Shown: one piece after another, positions 10,916-21,956 of the stretch
Layout: every line of letters starts with the position of its first letter
Position numbering within the stretch: position 1 is the first letter of the stretch
Assembly (NCBI RefSeq): GCF_029784135.1
Contig: NC_073746.1
Span: 71,404,042-71,468,041, forward strand
DNA length: 64,000 nucleotides
Direction: 5' to 3'
Source of the DNA: Toxorhynchites rutilus septentrionalis
Lineage: Eukaryota > Arthropoda > Insecta > Diptera > Culicidae
Notes under the pieces: model-generated
The model's input: only the letters and a program-made list of their open reading frames with translations
What the model was told of the DNA's origin: nothing
Database searches by the model: none
Program-made: the position numbers and the translations under genes

Positions 10916-11700
10916 AAAATACTTAAATTACTAAAATTACTAAAACTACTAAAATTGCTAAAATTACTAAAATTACTAAAATTACTAAAATTACTAAAAT
11001 TACTAAAATTACTAAAATTACTAAAATTACTAAAATTACTAAAATTACTAAAATTACTAAAATTACTAAAATTACTAAAATTACTAAAATTACTAAAATT
11101 ACTAAAATTACTAAAATTACTAAAATTACTAAAATTACTAAAATTACTAAAATTACTAAAATTACTAAAATTACTAAAATTACTAAAATCACTAAAATTA
11201 CTAAAAATACTAAAAATACTAAAATTACTAAAATTACTAAATTTACTAAAATTACTAAAATTACTAAAATTACTAAAATTACTAAAATTACTAAAATTAC
11301 TAAAATTACTAAAATTACTAAAATTACTAAAATTACTAAAATTACTAAAATTACTAAAATTACTAAAATTACTAAAATTACTAAAATTACTAAAATCACT
11401 AAAATTACTAAAACTACTAAAATTACTAAATTTAATAAAATTACTAAAATTACTAAAATTACTGAAATTACTAAAATTACTAAAATTACTAAAATCACCA
11501 AAATTACAAAAATTATTAAAATTACAAAAATTAATAAAATTAATAAAATTAATAAAATTACTAAAATTACTAAAATTACTAAAATTACTAAATTTACTAA
11601 ATTTACTAAAATTACTAAAATTACTAAAATTACTAAAATTACTAAAATTACTATAATTACTAAAATTGCTAAAATAACTAAAATAAACTAAAGATACAAA
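10916..11700 (+). repeat. 9-bp tandem array, unit ACTAAAATT
   Basis: About 87 copies. This array carries more variants than the other two (ACTAAAATC, ACTAAATTT, ATTAAAATT, ACAAAAATT), so it is probably older or less homogenised. Only three G residues were noticed on the + strand. (KLL)n and (ILV)n ORFs on the two strands are artefacts. Confidence 0.97.
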
Positions 11701-12795
11701 ATTAACTAAAATTAGAAAATTTACAAAATTTACAGATCTGGCAGATTAACGCTCAGCACGTTGATTTCTCGACAGCGACACTAAAACATTGATGTTTTTG
11801 AACATTCTTGTAGTTAATAAGAATCTTAGCAAGACTACAACTCCAACGCTTCCAAAAACACTATTTCCCAAAGAAATAATCTGCAAATTATGCTATGCAG
11901 CACCTTTCGCAGAACAGCAACTTAAAATCGGAACCGAATGGTTTGTGTAGCACAACAGCATAAATGAAAAATGCTTACGTGTGATTTAATCATACACAAA
12001 CACTTTCCACCAAACGATATGAAAAAACCAATGCGAAACCAAACTCTCCTCGACATCTTCTATAATTTTGAAATTTCAACCCATCAGATTTCCAGCATTC
12101 CAGAATTCCAAAATTTTGAAAGTCCTATTGACTAAAATATGGTTTCTGATACCCGATTCTATCTTCGGATAAATTTCATAGGTTTCAGTAGCAGAACGCC
12201 GTTCGAATGTAAGATATGGGATGTGAAATGAAAATCTAGAATCTGAACATGTAAGGAATAATTTAGGATTTCGGACTCTTACAACTGTCTTGATCAATCA
12301 CGAAGATGTTTGCATCAATCGATTAGGACTGTATCTACGATTCTATCACAGCAAAAAAAAACAATCAAATGTTTGTAAAATGTCAAACATTATCGTTACG
12401 CGCTATACCTCACGTTTCGATTGGTTCATTTTGCTATCTTCAAGTTGTACCGGCCAAAGAGTCGAAACAAAGTACATTTTGAGTACATCGATATCAATGC
12501 AGCAACAGCCACCTCAAGCGAGTTTCAATTCTAATGTCACAACGTGAACGAAAATACGCCGCGCGTGTTAATACTTTGCCCCTGCCGCAACGTGTTTGAT
12601 TCCACCGTTCACCAAGCGTAAGGAGTTAATTTATCAGTTCTTTCCAGAACACTTTTGCCAAAAAAGTTTCCACTGTGGGCTTGCAGGTTCAAGCAACCAT
12701 CCAGGCACGTTCGCACCGGAGAATCGTGAGCATCCGCTCTGATGCTTCTGCACCAACACACATAGAAATTTTGTTCGGTTAAAGTACCGCATCAA

Positions 12796-12884
12796 TTTTC
12801 ATGTTGTCTGGTGGTGAGTGCTTCTGTATTTTTTCTTCATCACACGCGCACATTGTTGTTGTTCTCATGAGTTTGCGAAAAATA
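12796..12884 (+). repeat. Segment shared with 34286-34368
   Basis: GTCTGGTGGTGAGTGCTTCTG and the following ~70 bases match 34286-34368 at about 70%. Both copies lie in non-coding DNA; the family is unknown. Confidence 0.4.
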
Positions 12885-13137
12885 TATTCAGGCAGTGAGG
12901 AGATTTAGAGGCCTATTTAAGACCGATAGTTATAATTTTGCGTTCGTTTTCCTAATTGCATTTTCCAAGACAACAGACGAATGAACGGTAAAAGTTTGAA
13001 GTCTCCATAATAGAAACAAACAAACAATAGTCAACTCCAATTTTCATTGCTAGCGCTTTGAGTGGATGTGCAAATTTTGTTGCTCCAGAATGCATTCACA
13101 GAATATGCACAAAACATGAATAGCGCGTTTTGATCTC

Positions 13138-13260
13138 TTTGACGTAAGACTACACCTTTCAGTAAGTCTGTCAGAACAGGAAATGGGTCACCTTCTTGTG
13201 AAAAAGTTTTAACGTTAAAAAATATTTCTGCTGCGAACGAAGTTTGATGATTATCTGAAA
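13138..13260 (+). repeat. Dispersed family Y copy
   Basis: Aligns with 19570-19700 and with 48140-48240 plus 48845-48890. Shared landmarks are GACGTAG..CTAC.., a run like CAGAA.AGG..A..GGTCAC, AACGTTAA and GCGAACG. A shorter related piece follows the third 9-bp array at about 14138-14165. Confidence 0.5.
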
Positions 13261-13614
13261 AGGTAATTCGCGTCGGTTTTCATACCGGCTCATACGGTTT
13301 TCATTTTTATTTTTATGCGTTGTCAATGGTGGTAGTGATATACAAACGATTCGGTGCGGAATTTATGTTGCCTGCGGTGAAAAAACTGCGAAAGGTGCTG
13401 CGTAGCATAATTTGTGTATTATTTCTTTGGGAAATAGTGTTTTTGCGAGCGTTGAAGATATAATTTGCTAAGATACTGAAGAACTATTTGGATATTCGAT
13501 AAGTTCAGTATTTCAGTGTTGCTGTAGACACATGTACATGTTAATGCTAAGGAGTTAATTTGACAATCTGCTTTGAGATTTTATTCAACTTTTCTACTCA
13601 TTCGACACTCATTG

Positions 13615-14098
13615 AAAAATTACAAAAATTACAAAAATTACAAAAATTACAAAAATTACAAAAATTACAAAAATTACAAAAATTACAAAAACTACAAAAA
13701 TTACAAAAATTACAAAAATTACAAAAATTACAAAAATTACAAAAATTACAAAAATTACAAAAATTACAAAAATTACAAAAATTACAAAAATTACAAAAAT
13801 TACAAAAATTACAAAAATTACAAAAATTACAAAAATTACAAAAATTACAAAAATTACAAAAATTACAAAAATTACAAAAATTACAAAAATTACAAAAATT
13901 ACAAAAATTACAAAAATTACAAAAATTACAAAAATTACAAAAATTACAAAAATTACAAAAATTACAAAAATTACAAAAATTACAAAAATTACAAAAATTA
14001 CAAAAATTACAAAAATTACAAAAATTACAAAAATTACAAAAATTACAAAAATTACAAAAATTACAAAAATTACAAAAATTACAAAAATTACAAAAATA
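13615..14098 (+). repeat. 9-bp tandem array, unit ACAAAAATT
   Basis: About 53 almost perfect copies; one ACAAAAACT variant was seen near 13687. There is no G on the + strand across the array. The (KLQ)n, (YKN)n and (FVI)n ORFs on both strands are artefacts. Confidence 0.97.
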
Positions 14099-16211
14099 TA
14101 AAAATAAACAAAAAAGTTACAAAAAATACAGAAATTTTTGCGAACGAATTTTGATGGTTGATTCAAATTTAACCCCCAAGATTGAATTCCGGTGAAAAAA
14201 TGAGTTCGTATCACTGCATCACATATCAATTCGCATTCGTAGCTTTTATCGCGTGATGAACCAGCCACTCGAGATATTTTGCAGCACTTTGTCAATTCTT
14301 TTACGCCTAACTAAAAATAATTACTCAAACAAATGTATAAAACGTTTTTATTTTGACATTTTTGTTACCTTTGTTAATTAGTTAAATAAAAAATCTCTGT
14401 AATGTTGTATATTATATTTCATATGACAATAACCAAGATGCATGCATGACTAGTCGGGAATGAATTACAATTATAATTACATCAAATTTGTTTTGTCGGT
14501 TTTATTTCTTCGAGAAAACCTATGCAATCCTTGCTAACTACTGTTGGAATTTTATGCAGCTTTCTTTCCAAGCAGATGAAGTCGAAACTCAATCACGTAG
14601 CTGGCGAAACTGAGTTCTCTTTTCTGCTGTTTAGTTGCTTCACGTAGAAAATTTGTAAACCCAAAAAAAGTGTAAAAAATCGAAATATCCAGAATGAAGA
14701 TATCAATGGTAAAAAGCAACTAGGTCTTCTACTATGTGGTCCAGTTCGAGTTTTCCTGCCAGATGTATTAGCCTGTCATTTTCCAATAAAAAAAATGAAA
14801 ACTGAATATCAACGTCAATGCTAATGTTATTATTTCCTATCCAAATAATAACATAACTCGTACTTTGTGTATTCTTTGCAATTGTATTCTTTAAACTGTT
14901 GAACCACTCTAGGTCGATTATCCAGTTGGACAGGATCTACAAATTACTCTCGCCCTCGGCAATTTGTAGTATGTACTGTGCCATTCTATGGCTCTCTTGT
15001 ACGAGTTCCCAAGCTGCTACAAATTTTACGCATGAAATGCAACCCCCGCTTGGGGCTGCCTCTGGAATGTAGTTAATTATTCACGTATGAACATAATCAT
15101 TATCATAAAACCCACACTGGATGGCCGGCCGCGTGGTGGCGTATCCTATGATTAGCCACTGACCGACCGCTGCTATCGTCGTCCTCCCATTCGGTCAGAT
15201 ATCGCGCACCATCGAAACCGGTATAATTGTATAATTTTCCATCTAATAAATTATAACCGTTAACGCGCCGAGCACATTTGCAAATCAGATCTCTGCGGTA
15301 CTCTGCGGTCACGATAAGTAGTGGAACTTGGTTTCCATAATCTCGAGTTTCCCAATTAATCGATACAAGAATCGAAGGATTCAGTGTTTCTGAAGGCGTT
15401 CTCCGAAACGCCAATAATCACAGGTTTGCATTGCCAAATATTCAGAGACCTATAATTATGCATGAAATCATAATTTTCGTATGTCTCACAACATGTTTAT
15501 GCCTCCTTCTTATTTTCCACATATTATCAGCATCATCATCATCATTACTTTATGCACTTCCCACACTTGTTTGATTCAACAAATTACGCAATTACCGCAC
15601 CGGCAATTGCTCCTTCCTTCCATCCGTCATTTTCTGCTGCTGCCTTGTACTTCTTCTTCTTTCCGGCCCGGATAACCAACGCCGGCCGCACGGAGAGCGT
15701 GAAGATTCGTTTCATTTTCTTCTAACTCGATTAAAATGATTACCATTATTCAATTTGTAAGCTGCAGCAATAGTTCTGCCCGGTCGGTTAATGTGTGTAT
15801 TTCACCTCAACATCGCTAGTAGCCGCGTACCGCCCCCTTCCCCCGTTTTAATATTGCTTGTTTGCTCATTTTGTGTTTTTGTCCGTACTGTTCATCATTT
15901 CATCGTCGTCACCTCCGCCGTTGCCACCGTAACCATCTGCCGGGGGCCTGTTCATTGATGCGAATCGGATTTTTTGCTTTGCTGCTACAAAATACGCAAA
16001 TGATGCCGCCGGGGCTTGGGCTTGAAAAAATCGCGATGTCATCTGGTTGCTTGAGCAATCAAACCATCGATCCTTAAGCCCACCACCATTATGCAGATGA
16101 TCCATCCATCCATCCATTCAAATCACCTGCCCCAGCCGTTCCAGTTCAATGACAGTAACTCACCTGTTGATTATGTTTTTTTTTTCTCTCCGTTCTCTCC
16201 TCCCTTTTCAG
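14099..16211. other. Non-coding sequence upstream of the ZAD exon
   Basis: About 14100-15050 is AT-rich without recognised elements. About 15080-16180 is GC-richer and looks unique. The end (16170-16211) is a long pyrimidine tract leading to the acceptor of the ZAD exon, so at least the last part is intron. No exon for the first half of the ZAD was recognised in 1-16211. Confidence 0.5.
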
Positions 16212-16364
16212 ATCACACCGAAAGATGGTCTGCCAACAGTGGTGTGTAGTTCCTGCCGCGATCAGCTGGAGACCTGCCACCGGTTCCGACGAGTGGCGCA
16301 TCAAACGCAGAAGTCGCTGCAGAGCTTTCTCAGCTACGCCGCCAGGTTGAGCGGAAGTGCACAG
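16212..16364 (+). CDS. Internal exon encoding the second half of a ZAD zinc-finger domain
   Basis: This 153-base exon (51 codons, phase 0 at both ends) follows a strong pyrimidine tract ending TTTTCAG and is followed by the donor GTAAGA. It reads DGLPTVVCSSC, then a helix with LETCHRFRRVAHQTQKSL. This fits the second half of the ZAD (Pfam 07776): after an acidic/Gly-Leu-Pro turn come the second Cys-x2-Cys pair and a long amphipathic helix. In known proteins the ZAD binds one zinc through two Cys pairs and mediates homodimerisation of insect C2H2 transcription factors. The first Cys pair must be in an upstream exon. The tail LSYAARLSGSAQ leaves the domain. Translation beyond the donor runs into the intron and should be ignored. 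The specific gene was not identified. Confidence 0.85.
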
Positions 16365-16899
16365 GTAAGATTTTGTGTTGATACCTTCTGCCTGTGGAAG
16401 AAGTATTATAATCGTAGCTCATCGAGCCTTGTGCCCCTCCTTTCGGTAGGTGTTGGCAAGGTCCAAGGCAAAATATTGAAAGATTTTCGGCGGATGATAA
16501 CGAAAAATGATAGGAAAGAGGAAACATTTGTCGAGCGGTTACGCTTCCGCAGTTTGGAGGCCACACGCAGCGTTTGATGGGAGTTTAGACCTCCAATTCG
16601 GATGGTGTTCATCGCATAATTTTACGCATTATGCGTACTCAGTAAATTGTTGATTTCATCTACTTCTTGCGCTAATATTTGCAAATCCAATATTTTTTGA
16701 TTATTTTTTTCGAAGTGCTTGTAATAATACAATATTGCAACAATACTTGAATTTAGATTTCAATCGATTTGAATTTTTTTTTTAAATTGTTCAAATTACT
16801 TTGCCTTTTTTTATCCCTTTTGTTTATTTTAGGCTCATTAGTATTTTAGCTGTAACAGAGCCGAATTTTAATCGTGTACATGTCACATATTTATCTATA

Positions 16900-17291
16900 A
16901 TTAGCACATTACACAGTTGCCATTTTTCGGCGTTAGAGTATTCCCTTCTATACCATTGCAATGGTACACATTTACACAGTAGCCATTTAGGCGTAGGAGT
17001 TTTCTATCTGTTCTTCCATTATCCAGTTAAGACTGGACAGCGGAGACAGTCGTTGATCCATTGTTGAGTTATTTATAGAACAGCAGCCCGATGTTTCTTG
17101 CAGAGCAGAGCAGTTGTATGGATGAATCGATCTTATTTCGACCGTGGATCGATCTCCATCGCTGATGATTGTTGCGTGGACGTAGTTATTCTGTAACAAC
17201 ACAAAGATGGTCAATGGGGGCCCTGAGTTTTGAACTCACGATCGATCGCTTACTAAGCGAACGCGCAACCAATGTGGCTACGGAGGCCCCC
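16900..17291 (-). mobile_element. tRNA-headed SINE, second family
   Basis: Minus-strand element starting at 17291 with a tRNA-shaped head (17216-17291). The body contains a short hairpin (about 17021-17036, GTCTTAACTGG side). The 3' part holds two direct copies of a ~60-base unit with ATGGC.ACTGTGTAA.TGTG at about 16980 and 16917. A tRNA head plus an internally repeated tail is reminiscent of mosquito SINEs; the exact family is unknown. Head relics of the same family occur at 49999-50045, 52250-52300 and 63478-63535. Confidence 0.65.
17216..17291 (-). tRNA. tRNA-like SINE head (probably not a functional tRNA)
   Basis: The 76-base segment has a perfect 7-bp acceptor stem (GGGGGCC with GGCCCCC), a box A-like TAGCCACATTGG, an anticodon arm CGCTTAGTAAGCG whose 7-base loop centres on AGT (Thr-like), and a T arm TGAGTTCAAAACTCA. 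The D arm is poor. Because decayed copies recur in the window and a SINE body follows directly, it is best read as the Pol III promoter head of a SINE rather than a tRNA gene. Confidence 0.45.
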
Positions 17292-17929
17292 TTACTTTGC
17301 CTTTTCATTACGTCAATTCGATCAAATGAGATTCCGAAGTCATTTAGCATTATTTTTTTTCAATATTGATTCTTAAATTCCCAGATATTTATGTATCGAC
17401 GCGAATCGGGAATATTTTATTTGACCACAAATTCTATGATTTTTTCAAGCTCCTTTGTTTCATCTGGATGTTAAAAGAATAACAGTATATGCAGAATTCT
17501 CATGAGTATACTCCAAAAATTATTTTTCTGTCTCGTTACATATTTCTACGTCGATTTTGAAATCAGAAAGTAAACCTGGTGTAGTGATGAAGGCAATTTC
17601 TCATATATATATTTTTAATTTGATGTAAAATCTAAGTGAGGAAATTCAGAATTTGGTATGTGAGAAGTAAGCAATCCAATCTTCAACTTATTTGTCACGT
17701 CTTCACAACTCGTCGATGATTCATAAATTTTCCTACCATATCTGCTAGTTTCCATACTTCCAGTCATTCAAACACTCAATATCATTTGAGCTTGAGCTTG
17801 GGTAGACTGTATAATTCGTAGTTGCTCTCCGTGATTGACTTGAACCAGCGAAATTGCACAAAGAACACACTGAATGACGCTCGGGAGTAGCAAATCATTC
17901 TCATTGTGCAAGTTTCGATGATTCGAGCA

Positions 17930-18050
17930 TTAAATAGTCAATAAAGACAACGGCCACGTTCCTACAGTTACCAGGGGAAGGGAAGGAACGTTAGTATGAT
18001 ATTCGCCGCCCGAAGGCCAGAAGGGTCGCCTCTATAGTGTGGTTCCCTAG
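17930..18050 (+). repeat. Highly conserved 120-bp repeat, copy 1
   Basis: Over 90% identical by eye to 44478-44598, same orientation. The core includes GGGAAGGGAAGGAACG, CGCCGCCCGAAGGCC and AGAAGGGTCGCCTCTATAG, GC-rich and sharply bounded against AT-rich flanks. No inverted ends or coding frame were recognised; it could be a fragment of a recently active element. Confidence 0.75.
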
Positions 18051-18689
18051 CGAATATCAAACATTCAATATCATTTGGTAAACTTTCTCCCGTCCATGTC
18101 AGAGATTGATTTTTCAAAATGAAGGTAGCGACTACGAATGCTAACTATGAGTAACTATCAGTCTACTGAAGCTAGTCTACTATGAGTCTACTATGAGTCA
18201 GAGCATCTGTAGAAAATCATTTTCAACATACAAAGTAGAAACCTTAGGTCTCATAGTTTTCTACGAATATCGTTTTCTCGTACAAACTATGGCTACAATG
18301 AGCCTCTGTCGAGTTCAACCAATGCAGTTGTTTCTTCGATTTCTGGTTGTCTCGCACATTGCTCATTAAACGCTACACGCTCCCCAATTATAGGCACTGC
18401 CATTAGTAACTAGTTTCTTTCTTCTCAATATATAAATCTATGTATTCATAAGTGTAATTTAATCTAGTTTATTTTATTATCGGATCATCATAAGGGCTAT
18501 AATTGTTACCCGTTGATATGAATAAATGTAAATTGAAATTCACTGTACCTGTAACCACTCGGTACTTTTATTACTGTATGAGTAAAAGTGCGAAACTTCC
18601 TGCAAACTATTGATTCCCGTGACAAAAAAAACTCTGTGCAATAAACGTTGAGATTTACTGTTACATAGAATCATTTTTTGTCAAACATC

Positions 18690-18800
18690 GAGTCGTCGAT
18701 ACGGAAAAACAGCCCAAAAAGTTAACTTTTGACAAATAAGTAAATCTCATGCAATTTTAAGACATTTGGCATCAGCATTTAGATTTTAAAAAATGTCAAA
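18690..18800 (+). repeat. Fragment of the hAT-type fold-back family
   Basis: GCAATTTTAAGACATTTGGC and the preceding ~60 bases match the right arm of the element at 34441-35683 (about 35440-35480) in the same orientation. Confidence 0.55.
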
Positions 18801-19559
18801 TATTTTTGCTATGAAAAGTGCTTAGCCATAAAAAAATATGAAAACTGGTCTAGACAATAATCGAAAAGTCATTCATACATCGAAAAAAGGACACTGTTAC
18901 AGGGTAAGCGTTTTCCTAACATCACTTTTTTTATATCAATAACAACAGTAGAAAGATCTGTGCCTGGAGGCATGAAAAGAAGCATGACGTAGGGTTGTAA
19001 TTGGTTACAGTCGTTTTTGAATTGAGCTTTCTTCTAATACTCCAAGTGGTTGCCCTGAAAAAAGCCTTTTCTTATATGAACAGAATATGCTTGAAGCAGG
19101 TTGTAAAAATTGCACTGGTAGGAAGAATCTGGAACCATTCATCATTATCAGCTTTTACAGAAATATTGAAATATATTTAAAACAGCATTTTCTTCCTCGT
19201 TGCCTTGCGATATTATTCTTGTCCGAAATATTGCCGTGATCGCTTTCATTAGTCTTTTCCGACGTGATTACATGAATATGAATATTGAATATTGATTCTA
19301 GACTAAGGTCATTTCAACTCTAATAGCCATTGCATAATGGTCCAGGAAGTGCGTTTAAGTGGAAATTAGCATCTAGAGCTCGACAGTTATTCTCTAGACA
19401 AAAACTGTCTGCGACAAAGTTGTTACATATTGCAGTGCGTTCATTTTCATCTTGAGAAAATAGGGTGACCAAAATTTTCGATGAAATAAAAAATCTAACT
19501 TTCTTATCTTTATAGATAGAGGTAAACAGAGGACAATGTTCTAGCCCCAGTTATTTTGA

Positions 19560-19700
19560 ACAACTTTGTAGAACAAAGTTTTTTTTTGACGTAGAACTAC
19601 GTCTTTCATTAAGGGTGCCAAATCAGAAAACAGGTCACGTTTTTATGAAATAAAGTTAACGTTAATAACTATTTATGCCGCGAACGGATTTTGGCGATTT
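19560..19700 (+). repeat. Dispersed family Y copy, uninterrupted
   Basis: Best uninterrupted copy of the family seen at 13138 and 48130. It includes the near-palindrome GACGTAGAACTACGTC and then CTTTCATTAAGGGTGCC. Confidence 0.55.
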
Positions 19701-20269
19701 AAATACCAAACGAAACGGAAGTTCCCTAAAATTTGTTTGATATGCTATACATTACAATCCCATAGTCTGTATATGGTTTAAATTGATGAAAATTGGAAGC
19801 ATTCCCATTTCCTCATACATTTATCATGTCCTTTTGTGTGCTTTCTCGAACAGAGCCGTCAATAACGAGCAACTTATCGACGAGCAGCGAAGGGGAAATC
19901 GTGAGATGTAAAGTCTTCGTGAACAAAAAAAAAAGAAGAAGAACGAAGAGGAATATTTGCCTAGAGTATAAAGTACTACTCTTCTCGAGGTTGTTGAGAT
20001 TATCAGAAAGAGATTATTTCGTTTATTTAGTCACCATGAAGGTAAATGTCGTTCTGGAATGTTGTATGTGATTTGGTTTTGCTTGCCAGTAGCGAAATTT
20101 TCTCCACTAAGGATGACAGCTGCGCTTATCTCGAGCATGTATTGTTCTGCGAGCACAAGAATGAATCATCAAACAATTATCGTCAAATGATTCTACAATA
20201 AACAAACATTTCAGGGCGATCAAACTGGTAGAATGGTTATTTTAATTTTTTCTTACCATTGTAAAATAA

Positions 20270-20355
20270 TATCCGCAGTTGTAAACAAGCGACTTGAATT
20301 GAACAACAGCGTAGTTCTACGTCAACAATGCGGTCGTGTCTTGAACACAACCTCC
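20270..20355 (+). repeat. Dispersed family X, left arm of a local inverted pair
   Basis: GTAGTTCTACGTCAACAATG followed by CGGTCGTGTCTTGAAC is shared with about 50100, 52355 and 57285 (same strand) and, inverted, with 20455-20500. The AT-rich spacer 20358-20410 would form a loop. Confidence 0.55.
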
Positions 20356-20454
20356 TATATTTTTTTTCTTTTTCTTAAAATATATATATTAAAAATATAT
20401 ACACATTTTATATAAGCTGCGTTAGATTCACCATGAAAAAAAAGTCACAGGATG

Positions 20455-20500
20455 GTTGTTTCCGAGACACGACCGCATAGTTGACGTAGGATTCCGTTAG
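20455..20500 (-). repeat. Family X, inverted arm
   Basis: Reverse complement of the block at 20311-20355, with the same GCGGTCGTGTC core. Confidence 0.55.
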
Positions 20501-20565
20501 GTTATTCGTTGATTTTGGATATGTTCGAAGAATTATATCGTTAAATTCTTTAATAATGATTTGGT

Positions 20566-20581
20566 GGCCCTGAAAAGGGCC
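20566..20581 (-). terminator. Histone-type 3' stem-loop
   Basis: On the minus strand the sequence is GGCCCTTTTCAGGGCC followed by ACCAAAT. This is the canonical replication-dependent histone mRNA 3' element: a six-base-pair stem, a four-base loop and an ACCA flank. An AAAGAA stretch lies about 15 bases downstream, where a purine-rich downstream element would be. In known histone genes the SLBP protein binds this hairpin and U7 snRNP directs cleavage after it. Confidence 0.65.
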
Positions 20582-20599
20582 GTTTTGTTTGGTTGTTGG

Positions 20600-20670
20600 G
20601 TATTGTTTGCTCACTCCACCTGTGTTTACCGAGTGATGATGACAGAAGGATGGTAAACAGTCGTTGGATG
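20600..20670 (-). pseudogene. Possible histone H2B 3' coding relic
   Basis: Just upstream of the stem-loop the minus strand reads RTIQRLFTILLSSSLGKHRWSEQ. This can be aligned with the C-terminal H2B pattern of an Arg-Glu-Ile-Gln helix start, a Leu-rich stretch and Ala-Lys-His-x-Val-Ser-Glu. The match is weak and full of substitutions. The stem-loop supports a histone origin; the H2B assignment is an inference. Confidence 0.3.
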
Positions 20671-21956
20671 GTGCGTATCAGATAAAAGACACCGAAGTGG
20701 AACGAGATATGATGATAACCGCCCTCTGTGATCTCAGACGAGATACCTACTGTGTTCTGGATGAAATTAAGGAGAAAAGCCCACCAATGTAATATAAGAT
20801 GATTACCAATACACAATTATCAATTGTTCTCATCAATAAAAACATGTCACTTTAATATAGAGCAGGCATATTTAAAATGGAAAAGGTTTCTTGTATAATC
20901 TTTACTTTCTGAGTGTTTATTCAACCCAATGCGAATTTTATTTGGACTAACAACACCTAATACTACATATAGAGCATATGAGGAATCACTTTTTTTTTAA
21001 ATATTTCTTCACTTTTTCAATTTTTCTCGCCGTATAAAATTTTCTTGGGTGAAAATGAACACAACAAAACAGACCGCTTAAACCAAACGACCCGTTCGCG
21101 AGAGGGAATACACCTTGGTTTTTAGTTATGAAAATTGAAATAAATCGTTTCATATATCATGTCATTTTTAACACAACTGCTACCATATACAATTTTACAC
21201 TTACACTTGTGCTAAATTTTTCACAATACATGATCGGTCATTGATATGAAATTTCACGAAGCAACTAACATTAAAGTTACTAAAATAAACTAAAATCCTA
21301 ATTTTCACTTCCATAACTTTCTTCGTCTATCTATTGCTCGGACTAATTATGGTAGAAGTGTTTCAGTGTCAACTTGTGCCTAATGTATAGAATAAGCCGT
21401 TTCTTTGTTAGGGTTAAGATTGTGTAATTTGGATTATTGTATTCTGTTGCGCTGTTTTTCTGTTTTTCTAGATTTAAAAAAATACGCTCTTTGAAAGAAT
21501 AATTTTAATTGATTTTTTTTTCTGATTTGACAAAAATTTTGTAGTTTTTGAATTAGACTTTTTTTTGTGAGAATTAAAAAAAATGTTGTTTTCAAAAAGT
21601 CGTCTAGTTCTTTTAGAGATTCAAAATATGCAAAGTTGCTTAAATGGCCAATAGTTTCACGCCCACAAGATTCCACTACAATCTTACAATCTGAGATTGT
21701 ACTTAATTACCGATCTCCACTCTTTTGTGTTTTTGTGAAAAAAAATGATGGATAAATTTGCCGTCTAATGATATATTATGATGGAGAAAAGTTATCCATT
21801 TTTATCTCGTTGGCTAGCTTTAGTGATCAATATCTCGCGTAATATCGATCATACAATTTCAAGTTTAGGCTCGTTGTAAAAATGGCATTTCACACTAAAA
21901 AACTTTTGTTGTTTTTCTGTTTGCTCCATTCAGTTGTGAGTTACAGGGTGTTAACA

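Larger units (their letters stand above)
11735..13575. mobile_element. Element with long imperfect inverted arms, bracketed by 9-bp arrays
   Basis: The arm at about 11735-12010 is the reverse complement of about 13270-13575 at roughly 75-80% identity. The best-matching core is at 11860-11915 versus 13385-13465, including AACACTATTTCCCAAAGAAA. Between the arms lies about 1.25 kb without coding potential, containing a family Y copy at 13138-13260. A third fragment of the arm occurs at 63870-63965. It is probably a non-autonomous DNA transposon or fold-back element; no target duplication could be defined because both flanks are satellite. Confidence 0.6.

Noticed and set aside
9907..14098. CRISPR-like arrays
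   Set aside because: The repeats are pure tandem nonamers without spacers, and the genome is eukaryotic.
9898..14295. Long ORFs (176-260 residues) with (MFV)n, (KLL)n, (ILV)n, (KLQ)n, (YKN)n or (FVI)n repeats
   Set aside because: They arise because the 9-bp units contain no stop codon in several frames on both strands; multiple overlapping frames are equally open and no start context or domain is present.
17216..17291. Functional tRNA-Thr(AGT) gene
   Set aside because: Fold is good, but the D arm is poor, a SINE body follows, and decayed copies of the same head occur elsewhere; interpreted as a SINE promoter.
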